64,000 bases of DNA from Marinibacterium anthonyi (GTDB lineage Bacteria; Pseudomonadota; Alphaproteobacteria; Rhodobacterales; Rhodobacteraceae): assembly GCA_003217735.2 (NCBI GenBank), contig CP031585.1, positions 2,839,501-2,903,500 on the forward strand, in the 5' to 3' direction. The notes below the pieces were generated by a model. That model ran no database searches, was not told the DNA's origin, and saw only the letters and a program-made list of their open reading frames with translations. Shown here one piece after another: positions 55,467 to 63,988 of this stretch (its first letter is position 1; the number at the start of each line of letters is the position of its first letter). Position numbers and translations under genes: made by a program.

Positions 55467-56417
55467 ATGCCCATAAAGCTTCCCTCCGACCTGCCCGCCT
55501 ACAACGTTCTTCAGAACGAGGGCGTCATGGTCATGCCGGAAGACAGGGCCGTTCACCAGGATATCCGCCCCATGCGCATCGGGTTGCTGAACCTGATGCC
55601 CAAGAAGATCCAGACCGAGACGCAATTCGCCCGCCTGCTGGGCGCGACGCCGCTGCAGGTGGAACTGACGCTGATGAAGATGACGGACCACGAATCCCGT
55701 CACGTGTCGGCCGAGCACATGGAAAGCTTTTACACCACCTTCGAAGAGGTGGAGGCCAGCGGCGCAAAGTTCGACGGGATGATCATCACCGGCGCGCCGA
55801 TCGAACACCTGGATTACGAAGACGTCACCTATTGGGACGAACTCGGCCGGATCTTCGACTGGACCCAGACCCATGTGCATTCGACCTTCGGCGTCTGCTG
55901 GGGCGCGATGGCGATGCTCAAGCATTTCCACCGCATCGACAAGCACATGCTGGACGCCAAGGCCTTTGGCTGCTTCCGTCATCAGAACCTGGCGCCGGCC
56001 TCGCCCTATCTGAACGGGTTCGCCGATGATTTCGTCGTGCCGGTCAGCCGCTGGACCGAGATGCGCCAGGACGAGATCGACCGCGGCGAAGGTCTGATCA
56101 CCCTGCTGGGCTCGGACGAGGTCGGCCCCTGCCTGGTGCAGGACCCGATCCACCGGGCGCTGTATATCTTCAATCACCTGGAATACGACAGCGACACGCT
56201 GAAACAGGAATACGATCGCGATGTCGCCGCCGGCGAGACGATCAACGTGCCGATCAACTATTACCCCGACGACGATCCGACCCGGCGCCCGCTGAACCGC
56301 TGGCGCAGCCACGCACACCTGCTTTATGGCAACTGGATCTCGGAAATCTACATGACCACACCGTATGATGTGAACGAGATCGGCCTCACGTCGACCGACC
56401 TGCGGCTGATGATCTGA
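55467..56417 (+). CDS. metA: Homoserine O-acyltransferase MetA, acetyl-CoA-type
   Basis: A 316-residue enzyme of methionine synthesis. The nucleophile Cys144 lies in [11 protein letters not shown]; the His-Glu pair is in FNHLEYDSD. The acyl-donor-selecting position has glutamate: [14 protein letters not shown], where succinyl-CoA enzymes such as E. coli MetA have glycine (GAPLG). By the known Glu/Gly rule it should use acetyl-CoA, making it a homoserine O-acetyltransferase despite the MetA fold. AAGGA precedes the ATG. Only 35 bases lie upstream, leaving no room for a SAM riboswitch. Confidence 0.93.
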   Translation: MPIKLPSDLPAYNVLQNEGVMVMPEDRAVHQDIRPMRIGLLNLMPKKIQTETQFARLLGATPLQVELTLMKMTDHESRHVSAEHMESFYTTFEEVEASGAKFDGMIITGAPIEHLDYEDVTYWDELGRIFDWTQTHVHSTFGVCWGAMAMLKHFHRIDKHMLDAKAFGCFRHQNLAPASPYLNGFADDFVVPVSRWTEMRQDEIDRGEGLITLLGSDEVGPCLVQDPIHRALYIFNHLEYDSDTLKQEYDRDVAAGETINVPINYYPDDDPTRRPLNRWRSHAHLLYGNWISEIYMTTPYDVNEIGLTSTDLRLMI

Positions 56418-56433
56418 CCCAGCGGGAGGGGTC

Positions 56434-57393
56434 ATGCTGACGGTCCTTGCCATCGTGCTGGGCGTCCTGGTGATGGGCTGCGGCGGCGTTTTGTGGCGCG
56501 CCGCCCGCAACGAGGCCCGCGCCGAGGCGCAGTGGCCGCCCGAAGGCCAGTTCATCGAGGTCGACGGGCTGCAGGTGCACGCGGTGGTCATGGGCCAGGG
56601 GCCCGACCTGGTGCTGATCCACGGCACCGGTGGCAATTCCCGCGACATGACCCTGTCGCTGGCCCCCCGGCTGGCCGACCGGTACCGGGTGATCGTCTTT
56701 GACCGGCCCGGCCTTGGCTATACGGACGCGCCGAAAACCGGCACCCCGATCGCCGTCCAGGCCCGGATCCTGTCGGGGGCCGCGCGCCGGCTGGGCGCGG
56801 ACCGGCCCATCGTGCTGGGCCAATCCTATGGCGGGGCCGTGGCGCTGGCCTGGGCGGCCTACCTGCCCGACCGCCTGTCGGCGCTGGTCGCGGTCGCCGC
56901 GCCGTCGAACCCCTGGTCCTTCGACCTGCCAACGCTCTACAAGGTCACCTCGCACCCCGTGGGCAAGGCCATCGTGGTGCCGCTGATGACCGCCTTCGTG
57001 CCGCAGGCCTATGTCGCGCGCACCATCGCCGGCATCTTCGCGCCCCAGTCCGCGCCCAAGGGCTACGGCGAAAACGTGGGACCGGGCCTGACCTTGCGGC
57101 GGGCGTCATTGCGCGCCACAGGCGATCAGCGGCGCAGCCTGCTGCGCGAGGTGACGGAAATGGTGCAGCATTACAAGGCAATCTCCGTTCCGGTCGAGAT
57201 CGTGCACGGCGATGCCGACACCACGGTAGCCCCTTGGATCCATTCGGAAAAACTGGTCACCCAGATCGACGGCGCCGCCTATGACATCCTGCCCGGGATC
57301 GGCCACATGCCCCATCACGTGGCCGAGGACGCCGTGATCGCCGCCATCGACCGTGCGGCCGAACGGGCCGCTTCACAGGCGCATTTGCGTTAA
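56434..57393 (+). CDS. Alpha/beta hydrolase
   Basis: A 319-residue alpha/beta-fold hydrolase. An N-terminal hydrophobic segment (TVLAIVLGVLVMGCGGVLW) may anchor it. The oxyanion region LIHGTGGNSRD and VFDRPGLGYTD, nucleophile elbow LGQSYGGAVAL, acid in HGDADTTV, and catalytic histidine GIGHMPHH are all in place. Substrate unknown. GGGAGGGGTC precedes the start; 16 bases after metA. Confidence 0.87.
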   Translation: MLTVLAIVLGVLVMGCGGVLWRAARNEARAEAQWPPEGQFIEVDGLQVHAVVMGQGPDLVLIHGTGGNSRDMTLSLAPRLADRYRVIVFDRPGLGYTDAPKTGTPIAVQARILSGAARRLGADRPIVLGQSYGGAVALAWAAYLPDRLSALVAVAAPSNPWSFDLPTLYKVTSHPVGKAIVVPLMTAFVPQAYVARTIAGIFAPQSAPKGYGENVGPGLTLRRASLRATGDQRRSLLREVTEMVQHYKAISVPVEIVHGDADTTVAPWIHSEKLVTQIDGAAYDILPGIGHMPHHVAEDAVIAAIDRAAERAASQAHLR

Positions 57394-57445
57394 TCCCCTT
57401 AACATTCCATATAGAGTTGAAAGACCAACATCGAGGACTCGCCCC

Positions 57446-58315
57446 ATGGCCCTGCCCTTCGACGGCGCCATCAGCGCCTTCTTCACCAACACCGCGCCGC
57501 CCGACATCCGCGACGCGATCAAGAACGCCAAGTCCAAGGACGTCCTCGGTCACAATTTTCCCTATGACAAGCGCATGGACAGCGACAGTTACGAGGCGGC
57601 GCATGACGCGCTGCAGATCGAGTTGGTCAAGATGCAGGCCTGGGCCAAGGCCACGGGCCAGCGCATCGCCATCGTCTTCGAGGGCCGTGACGCATCCGGC
57701 AAGGGCGGCACGATCAAACGCTTCCGCGAAAACCTGAACCCGCGCGGCGCGCGCGTGGTGGCGTTGGCGAAACCTTCGGACGCGGAAGCTTCGCAATGGT
57801 ATTTCCAGCGCTATATCAGCCACTTGCCGTCGGGGGGCGAGATCGTCTTCTTTGACCGGTCATGGTATAATCGCGGCGTGGTCGAACATGTTTTCGGCTT
57901 TTGCGAGGCCGAGGATCGCGAACGGTTCTTTCGCCAGGTGACACCGTTTGAAACCGCGCTGGTGAATGACGGGGTGCGGCTGTTCAAACTGTGGCTGAAC
58001 GTCGGTCGGGCGGAACAATTGCGCCGCTTCCTGGACCGTGAACAGGACCCCCTGAAGCACTGGAAGCTTAGCAAGATCGACGTCGAAGGCCTTGGATTGT
58101 GGGACGAATATTCCGCCGCCATTCTGGAAACCCTGACCCGGTCGCATGACGCCGCCGCCCCCTGGACGGTGGTGCGCAGCGACGACAAGCGCCGTGCGCG
58201 GCTGGCGGCGATCCGCCATGTGCTGGCCGGGCTCGACTATACCGACAAGGACGCCGAGGCGGTGGGCATACCCGATCCCAGGATCTGCGGAGGCCCGGAA
58301 CTCTGGGATGCATAA
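57446..58315 (+). CDS. ppk2: Polyphosphate kinase 2
   Basis: A 289-residue class I PPK2 moving phosphate between polyphosphate and nucleotides. Walker A FEGRDASGKGGTIKRF, then NPRGARVVAL, QRYISHLPSGGEIVFFDRSW with Walker B, and YNRGVVEHVFGF. It usually makes GTP or ATP from polyphosphate. ATG 57446 follows GGACTCGCCCC; a longer in-frame start at 57353 lies within the previous gene. Its stop overlaps the TetR gene start by 8 bases. Confidence 0.94.
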   Translation: MALPFDGAISAFFTNTAPPDIRDAIKNAKSKDVLGHNFPYDKRMDSDSYEAAHDALQIELVKMQAWAKATGQRIAIVFEGRDASGKGGTIKRFRENLNPRGARVVALAKPSDAEASQWYFQRYISHLPSGGEIVFFDRSWYNRGVVEHVFGFCEAEDRERFFRQVTPFETALVNDGVRLFKLWLNVGRAEQLRRFLDREQDPLKHWKLSKIDVEGLGLWDEYSAAILETLTRSHDAAAPWTVVRSDDKRRARLAAIRHVLAGLDYTDKDAEAVGIPDPRICGGPELWDA

Positions 58316-58925
58316 GAAGCGCGGTTATCACCACGGCAACCTGCGGCAGGCGCTGGTCGAAGCCGCGCTGGAACTGATCGAGCAGAACGGGCCGACCGGG
58401 TTCACCCTGTCCCAGGCCGCCAAGCAGGCCGGGGTCACACCGGCGGCCGTCTATCGTCATTTCGAAGGCCGCGAGGATCTGATCGCCGAAGCGGCGCGCC
58501 AGGGCTACGAGATCTTTGCCGACGTGATGCAATACGCCTATGACACCGGCCAGCCCTCGGCCCTGTCGGCGTTCGAGGCGACGGGCCGCGCCTACCTGGC
58601 GTTCGCGCGGAAATACCCGGGCCATTACATCGCGATGTTCGAAAGCGGCATTTCGGCCAACCGCACCACGGGCCTGGCGGCCGCGTCGGCGCGCGCACGC
58701 GGCGTGCTGGAAAAGGCCGCCGCGGATCTGTCCAAACACATCCCGCCCGAACGCCGCCCGCCGCCGTCGATGTTTTCTGCCCATATCTGGGCGATGAGCC
58801 ACGGTGTGGTCGAACTTTACGCGCGCGGCCCCGGCGCGCAATCGCCGTTTCCGCCCGAAGACCTGTTGGAAACCGGCATCGGCATCTATCTGCGCGGCCT
58901 TGGCCTGATCCCGCAGGACAGTTGA
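58308..58925 (+). CDS. TetR-family transcriptional regulator
   Basis: A 205-residue repressor-type regulator. N-terminal HTH (GNLRQALVEAALELIEQNGP, then TLSQAAKQAGVTPAAVYRHF) followed by a helical ligand domain with IWAMSHGVVELYARG near residue 165. The 8-base overlap with ppk2 suggests co-expression. No other obvious target lies beside it. Converges on the GT8 gene with an 10-base gap. Confidence 0.9.
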   Translation: MHKKRGYHHGNLRQALVEAALELIEQNGPTGFTLSQAAKQAGVTPAAVYRHFEGREDLIAEAARQGYEIFADVMQYAYDTGQPSALSAFEATGRAYLAFARKYPGHYIAMFESGISANRTTGLAAASARARGVLEKAAADLSKHIPPERRPPPSMFSAHIWAMSHGVVELYARGPGAQSPFPPEDLLETGIGIYLRGLGLIPQDS

Positions 58926-58935
58926 AAAGCGCGCT

Positions 58936-59859
58936 TCAGAGCTTTGATCTCATTGGATAAGTGCGCCGCCCCTTGCGGCTGATCCAGCGCTTGCGCCAGT
59001 CGCGGAAGGTGGTCTTTTGCAGCACCTTCGGCAGCCGGTCCGCCACGGCGCGATAATAGGCCGGCACCACCTGCCGCTGCCAGGGCTTGCCGCGCCGCCC
59101 GGCGAAATGGATGATCGCCGGATCGTCGCGCGCCACCTCCAGGTCCGTCACCGAATAGACCGACCTGAGGCAAGGCCAGTCACCCGACTGGGTCACATCG
59201 TCCAGTTCATAGATATCTTCCAGCACCATGGTGCCAAAGGGCAGCGGCAGGATGCTTTCGGACGCGATGTTGACCAGGTCCAGGTCGAAGAACTTCAGCC
59301 GGTCGCCGACCTCGTCGATCACCTCGAAATAGCGTTTGACCGACCCCATCTCGCGCATGCGCGGCAGGTTCATCACCATGAAGGCGGAATTGTAGATCAC
59401 GTCCTTGGTGTTTTCCGGGAAATAGCGGTGGGTGACATTGTCGGGCGAATTCGCCTCGGTCGGCACGCCGGCCCATTCGTACCCGGCAAGGTCCAGCGCC
59501 TGGTACGGCCCCATGTCCTTCAGGAAGAACACATCCACGTCGGAATAGATCACCCGGTCCAGGTCCCCCAGAACTTCAGACGCCAGCAGCCGGTAATAGA
59601 CGATTTCGGTCCAGCTGCCCCGATTGCGCGGCGCGCCGTCGAAGCGTTCCGGCGGGATCTCGTGAAAGGCGATGTCGTGGCGGGTGCCGGCGACCAGGTC
59701 TTGAAACCCCTTGCGCACCGGGTTCGACAGGCCGGGATGGAAGACATGGATGTGGTAACACGTGTCATCGGCGGCCGCGTCGATAAGGCTGAGGATGCTG
59801 ACGCCGGCCCCCAGCCGGATCCGGTCGTCGAAGCAGAAGAGCATGTGGATGTCAGTCAA
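58936..59859 (-). CDS. Glycosyltransferase family 8-like protein
   Basis: A 307-residue glycosyltransferase. It begins with a GT8-like strand (TDIHMLFCFDDRIRLGAGVSILSL) and has the metal/sugar-nucleotide DxD motif in VIYSDVDVFFLKD; FNSA-like YNSAFMVMNL and IIHFAG follow, as in LPS-type GT8 enzymes. The start is TTG 59859, preceded by GGAGG 6 bases upstream; an ATG at 59844 lacks such a site. It overlaps the upstream gene's stop by 8 bases, so the two glycosyltransferases are a coupled pair. Acceptor unknown. Confidence 0.85.
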   Translation of the reverse strand: MTDIHMLFCFDDRIRLGAGVSILSLIDAAADDTCYHIHVFHPGLSNPVRKGFQDLVAGTRHDIAFHEIPPERFDGAPRNRGSWTEIVYYRLLASEVLGDLDRVIYSDVDVFFLKDMGPYQALDLAGYEWAGVPTEANSPDNVTHRYFPENTKDVIYNSAFMVMNLPRMREMGSVKRYFEVIDEVGDRLKFFDLDLVNIASESILPLPFGTMVLEDIYELDDVTQSGDWPCLRSVYSVTDLEVARDDPAIIHFAGRRGKPWQRQVVPAYYRAVADRLPKVLQKTTFRDWRKRWISRKGRRTYPMRSKL

Positions 59860-60919
59860 AACAAAGCCTCCGCAGGTTGTCGAGCGACGTCTTGTAGATC
59901 GCCGTCGCGGTCGCCTCCATCCCGGCCTGAAGCGCGGCATAGGCCGTGGCGTCCATGTCAATGGCCCGTGACATGGCGCCCATCAGCCCCGCATCATCGC
60001 CGTAGACCAGCGCATTGGTGGCGTTGAACCGGTTCAGGCGGGCGAACGCCTCTTGCACGATGATCGGCTTGGTGAAGCCATAGGCCAGCTGGAAGGCCCC
60101 GGACGTGCCGCCGGTGCGATAAAAATCATGGTCGGGATTGTCGGCCTGGAACGACGTCAGGATGAAATCGGCGGCTTCGATCTGGTCATACATGGCGTGG
60201 AAATCCAGCCGGCCAAGGATCTTCACGTGGTCCTGCAGTGCCTCGGGCACCGGATCCTTGCCGGGCTTGCCGATGACGCGGATCTCGAAATCCGTTTCCC
60301 CGGCGGCGATCAGCTGTTCAGCGGTCTCGTAGACCAGCGGCGCATTGCCCCTTTTGGACCGCACGGCGCCCACCATGACAAAGACCGTGCAGCCCTGGGA
60401 CTTGGGCGTGACGTCGATCCGGCCGAAGTCGTGCGGGTTCACCACCACCGATTTCGCGCCCTTGTAATCCAGCGTGCGCAGCGTGATCGTCTTTGGATCC
60501 CACACGCCCCTGTCGATGCGCGGGCCCGCGTCGTGATCCACCGTCAGCAGCCGCTCGGGCAGCGGATTGCCAAAGACCCGGCGCAAGTCCACCGCGCCAT
60601 CCGGCCCATCCGGCAGCTTGCCCGCCGTGGTCACCAGAACGCCGGCCGCTTGCCGCAGTTCGGGCCGTTTCACGAAACGGCGGATCTGACGCTGGCTGAG
60701 CATCCCATGGCGGATCCCCATCTGGTCGAAGCGCGCGAACAGCCCCTCGTCCAGCCGCGCGGGCGTCATCAGCACCAGCACCTCGAAACCCAGGTCGCGC
60801 AGGTAGCGCGCATAGCCCGGCACGATCTCGCCATGGCTTTTCGAACAGGGCTCCCACAGCACGAATGTCTCGGGGCCCACCTTTGGCCAGGGTGCGAAAA
60901 GACGCTTCAGATCGACCAT
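59852..60919 (-). CDS. Glycosyltransferase-like protein (GT-B type)
   Basis: A 355-residue protein with a GT-B-like arrangement: an N-terminal half with VLWEPCSKSHGEIVPGYARY and a C-terminal half with TVFVMVGAVRSKRGNAPLVY, VIGKPGKDPVPEAL and a late GFTKPIIVQEAFARLNRF. The last resembles the donor-binding region of glycosyltransferase family 4. It is coupled to the GT8 gene by an 8-base overlap, pointing to a small glycan-modifying operon. ATG 60919 (MVDLKRLF) is taken; a longer upstream start is unlikely. Confidence 0.68.
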   Translation of the reverse strand: MVDLKRLFAPWPKVGPETFVLWEPCSKSHGEIVPGYARYLRDLGFEVLVLMTPARLDEGLFARFDQMGIRHGMLSQRQIRRFVKRPELRQAAGVLVTTAGKLPDGPDGAVDLRRVFGNPLPERLLTVDHDAGPRIDRGVWDPKTITLRTLDYKGAKSVVVNPHDFGRIDVTPKSQGCTVFVMVGAVRSKRGNAPLVYETAEQLIAAGETDFEIRVIGKPGKDPVPEALQDHVKILGRLDFHAMYDQIEAADFILTSFQADNPDHDFYRTGGTSGAFQLAYGFTKPIIVQEAFARLNRFNATNALVYGDDAGLMGAMSRAIDMDATAYAALQAGMEATATAIYKTSLDNLRRLCFD

Positions 60920-60994
60920 CCTGCCCTTGCTCCGCTGGTTGCCTGTCCCGCCGATGTAACCCGGCACCGCACCAAGAACCAGTACCGCAAACGC

Positions 60995-61018
60995 AAAAGG
61001 GCCGCCCGAAGGCGGCCC
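60995..61018 (-). terminator. Rho-independent terminator of rplM-rpsI
   Basis: On the minus strand GGGCCGCC pairs with GGCGGCCC around a TTCG tetraloop, then TTTT. It begins 27 bases after the rpsI stop. Confidence 0.88.
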
Positions 61019-61044
61019 CCAACAGTAGGGTATTGTCCGAAGTC

Positions 61045-61542
61045 TTAGCGCTTCGAGAACTGGAAGCTCCGGCGCGCCTTGCGCTTGCCGTATTTCTTGC
61101 GTTCCACGACGCGGCTGTCGCGGGTCAGGAAGCCGGCCGCCTTCAGAGCGCCGCGCAGCGACGGATCGTACAGCTGCAGCGCCTTCGAGATGCCGTGCTT
61201 GACCGCACCGGCCTGGCCCGACAGACCACCGCCCTTGACGGTTGCCTGAACGTCGAACTGGCCTTCGACACCGGCCACGGTGAACGGCTGACGCAGGATC
61301 ATCTGCAGCACCGGACGCGCGAAGTAGGTGTTCAGTTCCTTGCCGTTCACGGTGACCTTGCCGGAACCCGGCTTGATCCAGACGCGTGCGACGGCGTCCT
61401 TCCGCTTGCCGGTGGCATAGGACCGGCCCAGCGAATCCCGAACGGGCTCGCGGTTGATGTCTTCTTCGGCAGCCGCCAGAACGGCGCCGGACTCGGTCAC
61501 GGCCGCTTCGAGGCCTTCGAGCGTTTTGATTTCCTCAGCCAT
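61045..61542 (-). CDS. rpsI: 30S ribosomal protein S9
   Basis: A 165-residue small-subunit protein at the P-site. The C-terminal family core is [23 protein letters not shown]-like and ends with the basic tail [11 protein letters not shown], whose terminal SKR contacts P-site tRNA. An acidic ~35-residue N-terminal extension ([17 protein letters not shown]) is longer than in E. coli. One base separates it from rplM, the standard pairing. Confidence 0.97.
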   Translation of the reverse strand: MAEEIKTLEGLEAAVTESGAVLAAAEEDINREPVRDSLGRSYATGKRKDAVARVWIKPGSGKVTVNGKELNTYFARPVLQMILRQPFTVAGVEGQFDVQATVKGGGLSGQAGAVKHGISKALQLYDPSLRGALKAAGFLTRDSRVVERKKYGKRKARRSFQFSKR

Positions 61543-61543
61543 G

Positions 61544-62002
61544 TCAGCTCCGGGTGTTCTTCTTGTTCATCGCCTTGACGTCGAGCACTTCGGGGCTTTG
61601 CGCCTCGTGGGGATGCTCGGTGCCGGCGTAGATGCGCAGGTTGGTCATCTGCTGACGCGACAGGCGGTTGCCCGGCAGCATGCGTTTCACGGCCTGGAAG
61701 ACCACGCGCTCGGGGTGTGCACCCTCGAGGATCTGCTGCTTGGTGCGGCTCTTGATCCCGCCGGGGTGGCCGGTGTGCCAGTAGAAGTGTTCTTCACGCT
61801 TCTTGCCGGTCATCTGCACCTTGTCGGCGTTGATGACGATGACATTGTCGCCCATATCCATGTGCGGGGTGAAGGTCGCCTTGTGCTTTCCGCGCAGGCG
61901 CATCGCGACGATCGAGGCAAGACGGCCCAGAACAACGCCTTCAGCGTCGATCAGGATCCACTTCTTGTCGATGTCTGCGTGTTTTGCAGAGTAGGTTTTC
62001 AT
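61544..62002 (-). CDS. rplM: 50S ribosomal protein L13
   Basis: A 152-residue early-assembly 50S protein. Motifs: [49 protein letters not shown], and [22 protein letters not shown] 62002 (MKTYSAKH) is the standard family start. First gene of rplM-rpsI, behind a probable promoter and a leader hairpin. Confidence 0.97.
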   Translation of the reverse strand: MKTYSAKHADIDKKWILIDAEGVVLGRLASIVAMRLRGKHKATFTPHMDMGDNVIVINADKVQMTGKKREEHFYWHTGHPGGIKSRTKQQILEGAHPERVVFQAVKRMLPGNRLSRQQMTNLRIYAGTEHPHEAQSPEVLDVKAMNKKNTRS

Positions 62003-62033
62003 TGCAGGACAGCCCTGGTTTCTTGATTGGAAA

Positions 62034-62056
62034 GACCGGCACCTTTCGGGCCGGTC
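62034..62056 (-). promoter_or_regulatory. Hairpin in the rplM leader
   Basis: GACCGGC and GCCGGTC flank a 9-base loop, about 32-54 bases upstream of the rplM start on the minus strand. Possible ribosomal-protein leader structure for feedback control. Confidence 0.45.
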
Positions 62057-62074
62057 CGTCATTGGATTGCAGGG

Positions 62075-62103
62075 AAGTACAGGCAAAGCCCACACCCAGT
62101 CAA
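62075..62103 (-). promoter_or_regulatory. Putative sigma-70 promoter of rplM-rpsI
   Basis: On the minus strand TTGACT (62103-62098), 17 bases, then GTACTT (62080-62075). The -35 is one base from consensus; the -10 is weaker. It lies in an AT-rich stretch, 70-100 bases before the start. Confidence 0.5.
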
Positions 62104-62173
62104 TATCGCAATATCAATATTTAACAAGCGTTTTCAATGGCTTGAAAATTAGGTATCAGAATACCCCACATTT

Positions 62174-63598
62174 TCACACCTCGATCCGCTCCGGCGGGTT
62201 GTCCAGCAGGTCGCGCAGGCGCAACAGCGCGTCCTCGAACCGGGTCAGCGGCACGCCGGCGTTGATGGCAAAGCGCACCGCGTGGGGCGTGTTGACGCTG
62301 CGCGGCGCGAAATCCTCGGCCGACCGCAGTTGCACGCCCTGCGCCTCGGCCGCGCGACAGAAGGCCCCTGCCCGCCAGCCCTTGGGCAGCATCAGCCACA
62401 GGAACGCGGCTTCCTCGCGCCATTTCAGATCGTAGCGGCCCAGGATGTTGACGGCGCTCTGGACATAACGGCTGACGACATCCGACACCTGCTCGGCGAT
62501 GCCATCGACGCGCGGATCGTTCAGCAGCATCGCGGTCAGGTCCGTCAAAGGCGTCGCCAGGCCGAAGAACCCGTGTTCGGCGGCGCGCCTCAGGCTGGAT
62601 GCGCTGGCTTCGGGCGCCACGGCAAAGCCCACGCGCAGCGCGGGCGTCAGGCTCTTGGAAATCGACGACACGTACCACGACCGCTCCGGCGCCAGCACCC
62701 GGTAGGACGGCGTCACGCCCTTGCGCATCTGGTAGCAATCGTCTTCCACGATCTGCAGGTCCAGCCGGCGGGCGACGTCGGCCAGCGCCTCGCGCCGCTC
62801 CATCGGGGTGTAGGTCAGCGTCGGGTTCTGCACTTCGGGCGAGGTACACAACACCTGCGCATCGCAACCCCGCGCGGCGGCCTCGACCGCCCCGGGGATC
62901 AGCCCGCGTTCGTCCATCGGCACCGGGATCACCTCGGCCCGCAGCAATTCGGCGGCGCGGCGAAAACCGGGATAGGCCAGTTCCTCGACCAGGACCACGG
63001 GGCGGCGGCCGCGCAGCACCGCTTGCAGGATCAGCGACACCGCGTTCTGCCCGCCGTTGGTCAGGACGATGTCATTGGGGTCCACCGTGCCGATCGGCGC
63101 ATCCTTCAACCAGCGCGCCACCGCCTTGCGCGCGGGCAGCGATCCGGCGCGGCTGGGGTAATGCATCAGGCCCGAGGGCGGATCCTCCGCCACCTTCGTC
63201 AGCAGTTCCCTGATCAGTCCGGCCTGTCCCACGCTGGGCAGGTGCGGCGAGAACAGGTTGACCTCGTGCGTGTCGGTGAAACCCGAACCATGGGCGATCA
63301 CGTCGATCTCAAGCGGGCCGGCCAGGGGTCTTTCATCCACCGCGATCTCGCGCGGACGGGCCACGAAGGTGCCACGCCCGACCTCGCCGTTCAGCAGGCC
63401 TTCGTCGGTCAGCACGTTGTAGGCACGCGCCACCGTGCCCGGCGTGATCCCCAGCCGATAGGCCAATTCGCGGACCGGAGGCAGCTTGGCCCCTGGCGCC
63501 AATGAACCGGTGGCAATGCGGGACCGGATCTTTTCGGCGACCTTTTCGTATTTCGGACCTTTGACGTCCTTCAGGGGCGCCGACCAAATTGTATCCAT
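62174..63598 (-). CDS. MocR-type regulator (GntR HTH plus aminotransferase domain)
   Basis: A 474-residue PLP-binding regulator. A GntR winged helix (about residues 15-80; IATGSLAPGAKLPPVRELAYRLGITPGTVARAYNVL) is fused to a class I aminotransferase-like domain with NGGQNAVSLILQAVL, DDCYQ and the PLP lysine in SISKSLTPALRVGF. Members usually govern a nearby aminotransferase, transporter or vitamin B6 gene. Here the divergent gene is a DUF1127 protein, separated by inverted-repeat operators, so it is the likeliest direct target with self-control. ATG 63598 (MDTIWSAPLK). Confidence 0.92.
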   Translation of the reverse strand: MDTIWSAPLKDVKGPKYEKVAEKIRSRIATGSLAPGAKLPPVRELAYRLGITPGTVARAYNVLTDEGLLNGEVGRGTFVARPREIAVDERPLAGPLEIDVIAHGSGFTDTHEVNLFSPHLPSVGQAGLIRELLTKVAEDPPSGLMHYPSRAGSLPARKAVARWLKDAPIGTVDPNDIVLTNGGQNAVSLILQAVLRGRRPVVLVEELAYPGFRRAAELLRAEVIPVPMDERGLIPGAVEAAARGCDAQVLCTSPEVQNPTLTYTPMERREALADVARRLDLQIVEDDCYQMRKGVTPSYRVLAPERSWYVSSISKSLTPALRVGFAVAPEASASSLRRAAEHGFFGLATPLTDLTAMLLNDPRVDGIAEQVSDVVSRYVQSAVNILGRYDLKWREEAAFLWLMLPKGWRAGAFCRAAEAQGVQLRSAEDFAPRSVNTPHAVRFAINAGVPLTRFEDALLRLRDLLDNPPERIEV

Positions 63599-63679
63599 AA
63601 CAATGTTTCTCTGGATTTGGTACAAATGCGACTGTACCAAAATAATGTACCCGGTACAAACCCATTGTGTCAATACAAT
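63588..63679. promoter_or_regulatory. Operator array between MocR gene and DUF1127 gene
   Basis: Four inverted repeats in 92 bases: ATTGT-N7-ACAAT (63588-63604, over the MocR start codon), TTTGGTACA-N8-TGTACCAAA (63616-63641, perfect 9-base arms), TGTACC-C-GGTACA (63646-63658), and ATTGT-N6-ACAAT (63664-63679). The GGTACA family is probably the MocR site. Confidence 0.65.
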
Positions 63680-63694
63680 CGAAAGGAAATTCCG

Positions 63695-63922
63695 ATGACA
63701 CGCTCGCAAACTGCCCGGACTTTGTCGCCGCTCGCCGCAGCCCCCCGCCTGCCGCTGACCGCTCTGTTTGCCGTAAAGGTTGCGACGCTCATCACCCAGT
63801 GGGACCACCGATATCGCAGCCGAAACGATCTGGCCCGGCTGGAAGACCATTTGCTGGACGATATCGGGATGACCCGCAAGGACGCCATGAAGGAAGCGAA
63901 ACGGCCCTTCTGGTTGCCCTGA
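63695..63922 (+). CDS. DUF1127 small protein
   Basis: A 75-residue protein with the DUF1127 C-terminal motif (RNDLARLEDHLLDDIGMTRKDAMKEAKRPFW). Members are small, often stress-induced, and in Agrobacterium and Rhodobacter have been tied to RNA metabolism and phosphate or carbon use. The N-terminal half includes a hydrophobic stretch (LPLTALFAVKVATLI). GAAAGGAAATTCCG precedes ATG 63695. Terminated by a strong hairpin, monocistronic. Confidence 0.88.
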   Translation: MTRSQTARTLSPLAAAPRLPLTALFAVKVATLITQWDHRYRSRNDLARLEDHLLDDIGMTRKDAMKEAKRPFWLP

Positions 63923-63963
63923 TCCCATCTCCCCGAGGCCACTCATTCGATGGACCTCTTCCT

Positions 63964-63988
63964 GGCCGGGCATTGCCCGGCCCTTTTT
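63964..63988 (+). terminator. Rho-independent terminator of the DUF1127 gene
   Basis: GGCCGGG and CCCGGCC flank CATTG, then CTTTTT. It lies 41 bases after the stop. Confidence 0.88.
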
